DNA of 64,000 bases from Brenneria rubrifaciens (GTDB taxonomy: Bacteria > Pseudomonadota > Gammaproteobacteria > Enterobacterales > Enterobacteriaceae), in the NCBI RefSeq assembly GCF_005484945.1, contig NZ_CP034035.1, positions 2,480,001-2,544,000 of the forward strand. The letters are read 5' to 3'. Below are positions 48,447 through 58,647 of the stretch, in pieces (position 1 is the first letter of the stretch; each line of letters opens with the position of its first letter). Under the pieces are notes generated by a model. It worked only from the letters and a program-made list of their open reading frames with translations. It ran no database searches and was not told the DNA's origin. A program made the position numbers and the translations under genes.

Positions 48447-48474
48447 GCATGAGCATGAGCATGAGCATGAGCAT
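48447..48474. repeat. Hexanucleotide tandem repeat (GAGCAT)n
   Basis: GCAT followed by four perfect GAGCAT units (48451-48474). It lies in a gene-free stretch 160 bp before tRNA-Asn. Similar in period to the (GGCTGA)8 tract at 57121-57168. Confidence 0.7.
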
Positions 48475-48638
48475 CGTCCATGATTCCATCCTGATGGTGG
48501 TCATACTGACCATTTATTGTCAGCCATTGCAAAAAATCTCGACAGATTGCACATTCTCTCACCGAACTGTTCAAAATTATCGTTTCCGCCTTTGACATGC
48601 GCTACATGCCCCGTTATGATGCGCCCCGTTCACACGAT

Positions 48639-48714
48639 TCCTCTGTAGTTCAGTCGGTAGAACGGCGGACTGTTAATCCGTATGTCACTGGTTCGAGTCC
48701 AGTCAGAGGAGCCA
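48639..48714 (+). tRNA. tRNA-Asn (GTT)
   Basis: A 76-nt cloverleaf with encoded CCA-type end. TCCTCTG pairs with CAGAGGA in the acceptor stem, the D-loop is AGTTCAGTCGGTAGA, the anticodon GTT is at 48672-48674 (GACTGTTAATCC), and the T-arm has GGTTCGAGTCC. tRNA-Asn is a common attachment site for genomic islands; a P4-type integrase fragment begins 163 bp downstream. I see no second copy of its 3' end in the window. Confidence 0.95.
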
Positions 48715-48876
48715 TTTTCCTGTTTTCATGCATCCTTACGAATCCCTATTTGTACATTAATTCAACAGGTTAGCGTGAAAATCCTTCCCGATGCGTTTCT
48801 AGTTTTCCCTGCGCATCGGGAAAAAATGGTGGTCAGATTTGGGGTCAAGTTGGTTCGATGACGGAGTGACCCCCAA

Positions 48877-49248
48877 ATGTCTCTTAACGACTCAAAAATC
48901 CGCAACTTAAAATCATCCGCTAAACCCTTCAAAGTTTCCGATTCTCACGGCCTGTACCTTTTGGTCAATCCCGGCGGTTCACGTCTCTGGTATCTCAAAT
49001 ATCGTATCGACGGCAAAGAGTCCCGTCTCGGTTTAGGCGCTTATCCTAATGTATCGCTGGCCGATGCCCGGCAACAGCGTGACGGCATCCGCAAGATGCT
49101 GGCGCAGAATATCAATCCGGCGCAACAACGTGCCGCTGAGCAGGCAGCGCGTTCACCGGTTAAGAATTTCAAGACTGTGGCGCTGGGTTGGCATAAAAGC
49201 AATAAAACATGGTCGGAGAACCATGCCGCCCGCCTGCTTGCTAAATAA
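48877..49248 (+). pseudogene. Truncated P4-type tyrosine integrase
   Basis: The frame starts MSLNDSKIRNLKSSAKPFKV and continues through GLYLLVNPGGSRLWYLKYRIDGKES, the arm-binding N-terminal domain of P4-like site-specific recombinases. It stops after 123 residues; the catalytic core with the R-H-R-Y residues is missing (full length is about 400). Directly afterwards sequence from an inverted ardC fragment begins. It lies 163 bp after tRNA-Asn, the expected integration site, with TTTGGGGTCA near 48839 and TGACCCCCAAA near 48866 forming the usual repeats before such genes. Confidence 0.85.
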
Positions 49249-49251
49249 CTT

Positions 49252-49680
49252 ATATGGACACCGACCCAGAGCAAGTACGGGCAGACCGTCGATCTGCTCA
49301 ACGTTAAAAATGATGAATGTTTTCAGCATCGGGATATATTCGATTTCCCCGGCATCGTTTTCCTTCTCCTGCGTGGAATAGAAAATAGCGGTTGTGCCCT
49401 GCTCCCCTTTGCGCGCCTGCCCGCCTTCCGCTTGCGCCTGCTTGTCGGTCATCAATCGTGAGTCGCTGAATCCCTGTTCTGACGCACTGCACCACAGCAA
49501 CATGATATTCATCCCGCTGTAAGAAGCGCCAGTCGCTTAATTTGAAGGTAATCCTGACATGCCAGCCCCCGCAGCCACGGTCAAGACCACGTCTTAACGC
49601 CTGCTTCAAGTGCAGAAATGATGTTGTCAGTGACGGTCTGATAAATATTGGTTTGGGTTATGGAAAATTTCGTTTTTGAG
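49252..49680 (-). pseudogene. ArdC-like antirestriction protein remnant
   Basis: Read on the complementary strand, TNIYQTVTDNIISALEAG and PWLRGLACQ are followed after a frameshift by GASYSGMNIMLLWCSAS, RLMTDKQAQAEGGQARKGEQ and FIIFNVEQIDGLP. This is the order of the ssDNA-binding N-terminal domain of ArdC, which is carried on conjugative elements to avoid host restriction. There is an in-frame stop after VKTWS and a frameshift near 49530, and the gene ends abruptly at the integrase fragment. Non-functional. Confidence 0.7.
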
Positions 49681-50133
49681 GCGCCTGACTACTCCAGCGG
49701 GGATACGCTGGTCGCCGCTGCGATGTTAGGAGAGCTTGTTCGGGTGGTATGCAGGGAAATCGTCATGGTTTTTTTTCCGTCAGTGGTGTGATTTTCGTCT
49801 TCGTATCGCCTGACAGTTCGCTTTACCGGCATCGTTCTGGCCCGCAAGGGCGCAGCATGCGTGCTATTTCCCCTTGCGGGGGCGGGTTGTGCCAGGAAAC
49901 GATTAACCGGAAGCAGATACGGGAACGGAAAGCACACCGGAGAAAAAACTGCCCCTGTATAGCCGGACTTACCGCCCCTTGCTCCGCAGCGGTGAAAAAT
50001 AGATTGGTGGTAATGCGTCGCGGATTGGCACTGACAGGAACTTCGTGTTGGTGCTAGCAAGCTTTCCTGCCGGGCGAGACAATCCTGCTAACCGGGGCGG
50101 TTTGTTCTTTAAATTGTCTCGTTCCGGCATCAA
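49681..50133. other. Island DNA of unclear origin
   Basis: About 450 bases between the ardC remnant and the alcohol dehydrogenase fragment. The complementary strand holds a short frame ending MTISLHTTRTSSPNIAAAT, just before the ardC frame, which may be a leader or junk. I find no recognisable gene. Confidence 0.3.
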
Positions 50134-50290
50134 TCACAACTGCTGGTCCAGGGAACCGGCGGAGTGGCACTGGCAGGGCTCCAACTGGCGAGCGCTATTG
50201 GTGCGGAAGTGACCGTTATCTCAGGTAGTGAAGAGAAACTACGGCGTGCAAAGGCGCTCGGGGCATCAGGTCTGATTAATACCCGCCTTA
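50134..50290 (+). pseudogene. Zinc-type alcohol dehydrogenase fragment, part 1 (NAD-binding core)
   Basis: The frame reads LLVQGTGGVALAGLQLASAIG then VTVISGSEEKLRRAKALGAS, the Rossmann-fold core of medium-chain dehydrogenases. The N-terminal catalytic half (zinc ligands) is missing. At 50290 the frame is cut by the IS21-family element; removing the element and one CTTA copy joins it in frame to the part at 52416. The gene was therefore already 5'-truncated, or truncated independently. Confidence 0.8.
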
Positions 50291-50347
50291 TGTCAACGCT
50301 AGGATTGTTGGCCGTTTTTCGCCATTTTTAATGTCCGCTATTGGTCA

Positions 50348-52314
<1,967 letters not shown>

Positions 52315-52415
52315 GCTGATGTCCTTTCTGGTGTGAGAACCTCAAGGAAACAACATGTTGGGTGGAGCGGACAAGCCAAATGGTGAATTACCGTCTTATA
52401 TCACTGGCGCTGACA

Positions 52416-52790
52416 CTTACACCGGAATGGTCGTTACAGGCTGCTGAGCTGTCCGGGGGGCATGGATTTGATCATATCCTGGAGCTTATTGGCGGGGATA
52501 ATCTGCGCCAGTCTGCGTATGCCCTTGCCCCGGAAGGTCAGATTGCTCAGATTGGTTTCCTTAGAGGCAGTGAGATGGTGCTTCCTGCCGTCTCCCAGAT
52601 GCTTAAAAGAGCGGTTATCCAAGGGATTACCGTGGGTCACCGACGGGCTCTTGAAGATTTATGTCAGGCTGTTGACCGCCATCAGATCAAACCCGTGATT
52701 GATAAAGTATATGATTTTTCCGACGCGAGAGCAGCCTTCACGCATCTGGAGAGAGGTGCATTCGGGAAAATCGTCATCCGAATCAGTTAA
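52416..52790 (+). pseudogene. Zinc-type alcohol dehydrogenase fragment, part 2 (C-terminal)
   Basis: After the IS the frame resumes as LTPEWSLQAAELSGGHGFDH and ends with KVYDFSDARAAFTHLERGAFGKIVIRIS, the standard tail of medium-chain quinone oxidoreductase/alcohol dehydrogenases. In-frame with the part ending at 50290. Followed by a small hairpin with TTATTT. Confidence 0.82.
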
Positions 52791-52838
52791 TTATCTGGGG
52801 CATAAAAAGAAAAAGTTTACTATCACCTATAACGTGCA

Positions 52839-52860
52839 GGGGGATCTTGTCCCCCTTATT
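52839..52860 (+). terminator. Terminator after the alcohol dehydrogenase remnant
   Basis: GGGGGA-TCTTG-TCCCCC followed by TTATTT, 48 bp after the dehydrogenase stop codon. Confidence 0.55.
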
Positions 52861-52904
52861 TCTCATGTCCTTTTTACCAGACCACTTTCATAAGAGACAT
52901 ACTG

Positions 52905-53869
52905 ATGGCTACTTACATTACTCTGTCTTCAATTATCACCGCTGCCGAAAGGATTAAAAATTCGGTCATTCGTACCCCCATGGTTTTGTCTCCGGGATTG
53001 CCGGATATGCTGGGAAGAAAGGTTTTTCTGAAACTGGAGAATTTACAGACTGGCGGCTCTTAAAGCCCGGGAGTGCTTAACCTGCTTTCCGTTTTCACCG
53101 GCGATCTGAAAGATTACCGGTTCACTGCCGTCAGTGGCGGTAACTTCGGTATCGCAGTAGCAGATGCCGCAAAAGCGCTTGATGTAAACGTGACCGTCAT
53201 TATACCAAAAACTGCCCCGGCCTCATCAGTTGAAAAAATATGCTATTTGGGTAGCACAGTGCTTATCGAAGAAGATGTCAGTTCCGCGTTTGAACGGGCC
53301 AGGAAACTTGCAGAACAGGGATGCCATGTCATGATGACTGTAGCGATACACTTGTCGCGGAAGGATATGGAACCCTTGGACGCGAACTTATTGAGGATTG
53401 TCCTTCATTAATCGATGTATTTGTTGCGGTGGGCGGCGGTGCAATGCTGGCTGGCATCGCGACGGTACTGAAATCCCGTAACCCACACATTCGGATATTG
53501 GGGGTGAAAACCATGGGTGCCAGTTCAATGTATCAGGCATCAAAAGCAGGAAAGCCAGTGAACGTGGACATCACCTCCGCGATTTCAACCCTTGGCGCTC
53601 CTGTGATTGATTGCCTGATGCTGTAATACGCCCAACGCTACCTTAAGAAGGCCATCATCGTGTCGGATAGCGACGCCTTACAAGGCATGATTTCATTCGA
53701 CGAGAAAGCCAGACAATGGGTTGAACCCGCAACCGGGACACTCATGCCAGCAGCGCTCTCTGTTATCCCCCAGCGTCTCAAAGACACGGTCATTGGACTT
53801 ATCATATGTGGAAGTAACATTACACACGCGGAGATGAATGTATGGGTAAAAAATTCTGATGTTAGTTAA
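52905..53869 (+). pseudogene. Threonine/serine dehydratase-like PLP enzyme, multiply disrupted
   Basis: Pieces in order give a fold-type II PLP enzyme of the threonine ammonia-lyase/serine racemase type: VIRTPMVLSPGLPDML and KVFLKLENLQTGGS at the start, SGGNFGIAVADAAKALDVNVTV in the middle, AVGGGAMLAGIATVLKSRNP, and SDALQGM with EPATGTLMPAAL and IICGSNIT at the end. The PLP-lysine motif (SFKxRGA) is destroyed by a frameshift and TAA at 53061. A second frameshift lies near 53330 and an in-frame stop near 53623. Non-functional. It lies head-to-tail after the broken alcohol dehydrogenase, perhaps a former small operon. Confidence 0.8.
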
Positions 53870-54030
53870 ATTTCGTCATAAAAAAACGAATACAGATATT
53901 CGTCAGATTGCTGACGAACCCCATGTTTTAACGTAGGGTTCTGTTTTATGAGCGATTGATGCGGGGAAGGTTCTCTGAGCATGGCGGTCAGTCCGTTTTT
54001 TGCACTGACCTTAATTAGATCATAGTCTGA

Positions 54031-54068
54031 AGCCCTATCAGTTTGCACTGATAGGGCTTTTTATTTTA
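54031..54068. terminator. Rho-independent terminator
   Basis: AGCCCTATCAG-TTTGCA-CTGATAGGGCT followed by TTTTATTTTAT. A strong 11-bp stem with a U-run on the plus strand, between the dehydratase remnant and the converging MFS gene. Confidence 0.8.
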
Positions 54069-54147
54069 TCCGGCAATACGGAAGCGTTATCACCGAGGCG
54101 TTTGCACATATATTCCTTAATAATAAAAAAATTGCTAAGGTAAGCTT

Positions 54148-55389
54148 TCAATCTCTGGATAACATCGCCATTGCTTCCTCTGGTTTCGCGGAAAGAAACC
54201 CTCTTACTCCCTTGTTAGAAACAATCGCCAGCATACCGGCGAAAGATAACATAGAGAGAACCAAGAATATATTATACACACCCAATGCATCCATTAATCC
54301 ACCAAATATAATCATTGCTAGTGGCATATTAATCATAGCAAAAAACATAAGATTCGATAAAACTCTTGTCCGCAGCTCTTTAGGTAAGTTAACCATTAAT
54401 AACGAATCAACAGTTACATTTATCCAGTTTCTGGACAGACCAATGATAAATTGCCCTATAAACAATACCATAACATGACGATATACACCCACCATTAATA
54501 ATGACAGAAAAAAAAGAGTGGATGAAAAATATACAATATATTTATTGTCAAATATTTTCTTTAAATAAGGAAGACATAAGGACCCCAATATAACTCCACC
54601 TCCCATACTTGTCGTCAAAAAACCGACAAAAAGCGGGGGAAGTCCATTTATTTCCTTTATGATATAAGGAAATGCCAGTGTCATTGGAGCAAAGGCAATA
54701 CCTATAATAAGACTATATATAAAAAACCCAGAGACAACAGGATTTTGGATTGTATATTTGAAGCCATCTTTAACATCATTCATCCAGGTTGAAACATTGA
54801 CGCCGGAATTTTCACTTTGTGTTGAATAATTTATCATCATACAAAGAAGGAATGCCAGAAGCAAACATACAGAAAGAAACAAAAAAGAATTTGCCACGCC
54901 TAAAAATGTGACCATCGAACCGCCGAGCGCCCCACCCAATATAGACATAACGGAATTTATTCTTTGTGTAATATTTATACCATCTGGAATTTTACTTTCT
55001 GAAACCAGATGAGGAAGTATCCCTATAGAACCAGAGTTAAAAATTATTTTCCCGGTCGTCGACAACATTTCAAATGCAATCAACACAGCGATATTCATTT
55101 CCCCAACCATAAAGATAACTGCAACGATGAGATAACTGACAAACTGTATAGCCAATCCATATTGCAGTAATCTTTTCTTATTGAATCGGTCACCCAGAGG
55201 GGCAACTAATGGTTGCGATAATGCTGAAATGATCAACGGAGGAACAATAACATAGGACACATATATCATTTTTTGATACTCACCCAAAATCCACCAGATA
55301 ACGGCGATGGATGATGCACTATATCCCAGCGCGGTGGCTATTTGCCCACATCTGTAGATCCAAAAATCTCTGCCAAGTCTGCTGTTCAT
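54148..55389 (-). CDS. MFS transporter next to the radical SAM peptide locus
   Basis: A 413-residue protein with about 12 helices, of the MFS_3 type seen in siderophore and drug exporters. The short TM2-3 loop carries APLGDRFNKKRLL, a version of the MFS motif GDRxxRR. I start at the ATG at 55389 (MNSRLGRDFW), which has GAGGTGGCAA before it; the longer frame would run back through likely promoter sequence. It is divergent from the 39-codon peptide gene and radical SAM gene, so export of, or immunity to, the modified peptide is the obvious hypothesis. The AT-rich base composition matches the radical SAM gene and not the chromosome backbone. Confidence 0.82.
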   Translation of the reverse strand: MNSRLGRDFWIYRCGQIATALGYSASSIAVIWWILGEYQKMIYVSYVIVPPLIISALSQPLVAPLGDRFNKKRLLQYGLAIQFVSYLIVAVIFMVGEMNIAVLIAFEMLSTTGKIIFNSGSIGILPHLVSESKIPDGINITQRINSVMSILGGALGGSMVTFLGVANSFLFLSVCLLLAFLLCMMINYSTQSENSGVNVSTWMNDVKDGFKYTIQNPVVSGFFIYSLIIGIAFAPMTLAFPYIIKEINGLPPLFVGFLTTSMGGGVILGSLCLPYLKKIFDNKYIVYFSSTLFFLSLLMVGVYRHVMVLFIGQFIIGLSRNWINVTVDSLLMVNLPKELRTRVLSNLMFFAMINMPLAMIIFGGLMDALGVYNIFLVLSMLSFAGMLAIVSNKGVRGFLSAKPEEAMAMLSRD

Positions 55390-55502
55390 TTGCCACCTCG
55401 AACTCCGCCGGAAATCAATGTCAGGTATCACAACATAAAACAAATTGTACGTTTTGTGATCAAAATCAACAAACCCACACAGCTTATATGGATTATAGGT
55501 GT

Positions 55503-55541
55503 CGCGCATTAGTTCGCGCATTGAAATAGTTCTGGAACTAT
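55503..55541. promoter_or_regulatory. Direct repeat and palindrome between the MFS gene and the peptide gene
   Basis: CGCGCATT occurs twice with 12-bp period (55503-55510, 55515-55522). Immediately after it, ATAGTTC-TG-GAACTAT (55526-55541) is a perfect 7-bp-arm palindrome. This sits in the divergent promoter region about 45 bp before the peptide gene and could be an operator shared by both transcripts. Confidence 0.45.
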
Positions 55542-55586
55542 CATCTAGTTTAACTTAACCAAACAGTGAAACGTGAGGTAGTAAGA

Positions 55587-55706
55587 ATGAACGTACTTTC
55601 AAAAATCCTTAAGATGTGTGTATCACCTGTCCGGCACTTCGGTGTACATAACGGGCTCAACGGACACCTGGTAGATAGTGCTGATACTGGTCCTATCGGG
55701 GGTTAA
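55587..55706 (+). CDS. Putative RiPP precursor peptide (39 residues)
   Basis: An ORF of 39 codons starting at the ATG at 55587, with GAGG 12 bases upstream, ending at TAA 55704-55706. The N-terminal part (MNVLSKILKMCVSPVRHF) is basic and leader-like; the C-terminal half is rich in Gly, Asn, His and Asp, with HNG and LNG repeats, and ends in GPIGG. It lies 91 bp before a radical SAM gene and 200 bp from a divergent MFS gene, the usual order of a RiPP system. I do not recognise the family; it is unlike PqqA, MftA, darobactin or XyeA precursors that I can recall. Translation is unproven. Confidence 0.55.
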   Translation: MNVLSKILKMCVSPVRHFGVHNGLNGHLVDSADTGPIGG

Positions 55707-55732
55707 GTGAAAGCTTAACTTACGTTGTGTAC

Positions 55733-55756
55733 AGACCAGGGCTCAGGTCCTGGTCT
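55733..55756 (+). terminator. Attenuator-like hairpin between peptide gene and radical SAM gene
   Basis: AGACCAGG (55733-55740) pairs with CCTGGTCT (55749-55756) around 8 bases. A smaller stem GTTAAG/CTTAAC overlaps the peptide stop at about 55702. A partial terminator here would give more precursor than enzyme mRNA, a common RiPP arrangement. Confidence 0.45.
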
Positions 55757-55797
55757 TATGTCCTTGATTTTATCGACATGATGCTCAGGTGGTTCAT

Positions 55798-57021
55798 ATG
55801 CAATTAACAGAAAAATATAATTCACCGCATCGGTTACATCTGGAAACAACGAAGCGCTGCAATCTGCTTTGCGAACATTGTTATATTTCAGCCTCAGATA
55901 ACTTTGAACATCACAAATTAAGTCAACTCAAAAAAACAATTTTTGCGACTGCTCAAAAAGGAGCCACGCGCATTACTTTTACTGGGGGCGAATTTTTAAT
56001 GCACCCGGACAGTAAAGAACTTATTGAATATGCCATCTCAAATGGATATCGCAACATATATTTTATAACCAATGGTATTTACCTGAGAAAAAACATTCTC
56101 GATTGGCTTGCCCATTTGAAAGTTAAAGAAACCCTAAAATCCCTGTTCCGGACCATAACAGGCAAAACGAGTCCTCTGACAATTGGACTAGGAATTAGTC
56201 TTGATGGACTTGAGGGTAATGCCCTAATCAGAAAATATAAAAATGGTAAATCCGTCAGCCATGAAAAAATTTTAGAAAAAATAAAACTTGCCACTCAATA
56301 TGGGTTATACGTGACTGTAAACACAACAATCTGCAATGCAGTGACAGCAAAAGAATTATATTCGTTATATAGAAAACTACTGGAACTTAAAGTTGACAGA
56401 TGGCAGGTTGACCAAGTGTTCATGAGCGGGAGAAGCACTACAAGCCACGCAGTGCAGGATAAAGAAGAATGGCTTGATATTGCCAAAGAATCATATTACC
56501 AAATTATAAGGGATTATCTTGCTACTTACCCTCGTCATACAAAAATGCGTCTTGAGATCGTTCAGCTTTTTCGATCTTCAATACTGAATAATGGTTTTAA
56601 AATTATCTCCAGCGATGCCTATCATCCCTGTTCATATCAATTCGGAAGCATAATTGTTGAAGGTGGAAGCAAGGTCAGATTTTGCCCGTCACTCAGATAT
56701 AAAGGTGATGTCATTTTCAATAATGAAGAAAAAGAGATAACCCGTGTTTCATATAATGAGAACGAAGAATTTAAAATCTTCTCGAAAATAACGATACATG
56801 ATCTTCCCTGCAAAGATTGCAGATATAAATTCATTGCACATGGCGGATGCAGAGGAAATAGTGTTTCTTATAGCAATGGGTTATTTTCAAAAGATCCTGT
56901 ATGTTGTGCGCTGGCTCCATTTCTGGAGGAAAGAATAATCCCTCTCCTGCCTTGTGAAATACAAAAACAGTATAAAAATGCTATTTTTAATGAAGGAAAA
57001 ACGCCAGAGAATATTCTTTAG
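55798..57021 (+). CDS. Radical SAM protein with SPASM-like C-terminal cysteine clusters (peptide maturase)
   Basis: A 407-residue enzyme. The SAM-cluster motif CNLLCEHC is at residues 21-28 and TFTGGEFLMHPD gives the GGE motif that binds SAM; ISLDG and a later GL-YVTVNTT follow the radical SAM barrel. The C-terminal third carries more cysteines: YHPCSYQFG, VRFCPSLR, LPCKDCRY, HGGCRGN and PVCC, the pattern of a SPASM/Twitch auxiliary-cluster domain that modifies peptide substrates. I start at the ATG at 55798 (MQLTEKYNSPH), with AGGTGG upstream. It is AT-rich and is preceded by the 39-residue peptide gene, its likely substrate. The reaction cannot be deduced; thioether, C-C crosslink and epimerisation are all possible. 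Confidence 0.83.
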   Translation: MQLTEKYNSPHRLHLETTKRCNLLCEHCYISASDNFEHHKLSQLKKTIFATAQKGATRITFTGGEFLMHPDSKELIEYAISNGYRNIYFITNGIYLRKNILDWLAHLKVKETLKSLFRTITGKTSPLTIGLGISLDGLEGNALIRKYKNGKSVSHEKILEKIKLATQYGLYVTVNTTICNAVTAKELYSLYRKLLELKVDRWQVDQVFMSGRSTTSHAVQDKEEWLDIAKESYYQIIRDYLATYPRHTKMRLEIVQLFRSSILNNGFKIISSDAYHPCSYQFGSIIVEGGSKVRFCPSLRYKGDVIFNNEEKEITRVSYNENEEFKIFSKITIHDLPCKDCRYKFIAHGGCRGNSVSYSNGLFSKDPVCCALAPFLEERIIPLLPCEIQKQYKNAIFNEGKTPENIL

Positions 57022-57120
57022 AAAAGACAGATTAATAATGCTGCCCGATTGTGGGTTGAATTTGTCCTTCGAGTATGGAGCAGTGGTAGCCAGCTATTTT
57101 CTGAAACGTAAAAACGTCAT

Positions 57121-57168
57121 GGCTGAGGCTGAGGCTGAGGCTGAGGCTGAGGCTGAGGCTGAGGCTGA
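57121..57168. repeat. Hexanucleotide tandem repeat (GGCTGA)8
   Basis: Eight perfect GGCTGA units. In one frame they read Ala-Glu repeated. It lies after the radical SAM gene and just left of the IS3-family remnant. No gene uses it. Confidence 0.8.
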
Positions 57169-57338
57169 GCACCGTTGTGTGTGAGCACGGTAGCTGTCAA
57201 CGAAGTTGACACCCTGATTCGTTTTTACGCTACAGATTCAAGCTCGGTATTTGGCTTGTTTGAATACTGGCTTGTCTGGATTCAACATCACTACATCGAC
57301 CCGTTGCCATTGTCAGCATAAAGCACTAACGGGTGTCG

Positions 57339-57907
57339 TTAACACCGTTCGCCCAATACGGTGCGGTGCAGCAGCGCGGCGCCCTGCTCGTCGTTTTCCT
57401 CTTCATAAACCTCGTAACCGACGATTCTCGGCTGAAAATATCTTCTGTCAGATACAGATAAAACTAGCGGCCACGAACCCTGGAGGCCAGCCAGGTGATG
57501 TCCCACGTCTACACCTGGCATCGTTTAACAGCCTGATAGCGGGTGGGTTTATTCCCCTTTAGCGGTGCGCGGCTACGGCCCCGGTGATGCACTTGATCCT
57601 GTCGCCGCAGTACCCGGTAAAACGTCGATTCATTGGCCAGATAGAGGCCCTTGTCCCCCAGCCGTGGCACGATCTGCGCCGGCGGCAGGCTGGCATATTC
57701 CGGCTCGTGATAGACCGTGACTATCTGATGCTCTTCTTCGGCGCTCAGTTTATTGGCCGGTACCGGGCGTACTGCCGGGGGGCGACGGTCTTCAACCTGG
57801 TCATTCCAGCGCCGCCAGGTGCACAGGCTTAACCCCACCTTGCGACAGGCGGGAAGCAGACGTGTACCGGCGCTCATGGCTTCACGTATCCACCGCATCA
57901 GTTGCAC
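57339..57907 (-). pseudogene. IS3-family transposase orfB remnant
   Basis: On the complementary strand LCTWRRWNDQVEDRRPPA, NKLSAEEEHQIVTVYHEPEY, PAQIVPRLGDKGLYLANEST and FYRVLRRQDQVHHRGR match the region before the DDE core of IS3-family transposases. After a frameshift, RIVGYEVYEEENDEQGAALL follows, part of the core. The rest of the core with its final Glu is absent. Non-functional. Confidence 0.75.
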
Positions 57908-58030
57908 GCGTTCGTGAGCGGGGGTCAGTCGCCCCCGTCCTCCTCGCCGTAAAACCGATTCAGCTTTTTTCTCAGGATCAGCAAGGCTGCGCCTCCGCCA
58001 GGGCTTTTTCCTTGCGGACCAGTTCCCGTT

Positions 58031-58306
58031 TCAGCCCTTTGATGTCTTTTGAACCTGTTTTTGCGATTGCCTTGTATCGGTTTGTGGTGTCTGGAGAAAA
58101 TCCTGTTTCCACTGGGCTATTTGTTCAGGGTAAAGCCCTTTGCGACGGCAATACTCACTGCGTGTGGCGGTTTCAACGATGACCGCAAAGCGGGCTTCAG
58201 TCGACCATTGGTCGGTGTTTTTAATGGCTCCTGGCACCAGCCTTCCCCTCATCTTGGTTTGGCCAATGATAAAGGGTAGCTTCCGAAATCCCTTCCCTGA
58301 GTGCAA
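58031..58306 (-). pseudogene. IS3-family transposase orfA remnant
   Basis: The frame contains WSTEARFAVIVETAT, YCRRKGLYPEQIAQWKQDF and QSQKQVQKT, typical of the helix-turn-helix orfA of IS3-family elements. It lies in the same orientation as the orfB fragment and is not joined to it by an intact frameshift site. Confidence 0.65.
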
Positions 58307-58647
58307 GTGCGGTAACGGTCATGTTTTAAGGAGGAGGTAATTTAGCCAATACAGCGCCCTTACATTCCGGTGAATAACCTTTCATATCAGGCTCCGGCCC
58401 CTATTGGAATTTTTAGTGTGGGTGTCAACTACCCTGCCGGAAGGGGGGAATTAAACAAAATAATACATTTCCTTGACACCTGATGGATATCAATGCAAAA
58501 CTAAACCGTACAGTCCTGTTTTGTTGTTTTTATGTACTCATCTACCGTAGGCATATGATTTTCTCCCCAGTAGATGATGAAATAATTTCGATGACACAGG
58601 GTTTTATATTGATATCGGTGTTTTTTTCTTCATACAGGATATTTCAC

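Larger units (their letters stand above)
57205..58429. mobile_element. IS3-family remnant
   Basis: About 1.2 kb bounded by GTTGACACCC at 57205-57214 and its inverse GGGTGTCAAC at 58420-58429. Inside, on the complementary strand, are broken orfA and orfB. No clear target duplication was found. The size and layout fit an IS3-family element of the IS2/IS3 type that has lost function. Confidence 0.65.

Noticed and set aside
48421..48480. GAGCAT repeat considered as part of a CRISPR array
   Set aside because: Units are contiguous 6-mers with no spacers; no cas genes are in the window.
49689..50060. A 123-residue ORF on the complementary strand
   Set aside because: No family resemblance; it is island DNA before the ardC remnant, with a TAG between the two frames.
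56954..57184. A 76-residue ORF ending in an Ala-Glu repeat
   Set aside because: It runs out of the radical SAM gene in another frame and is created by the GGCTGA tract.
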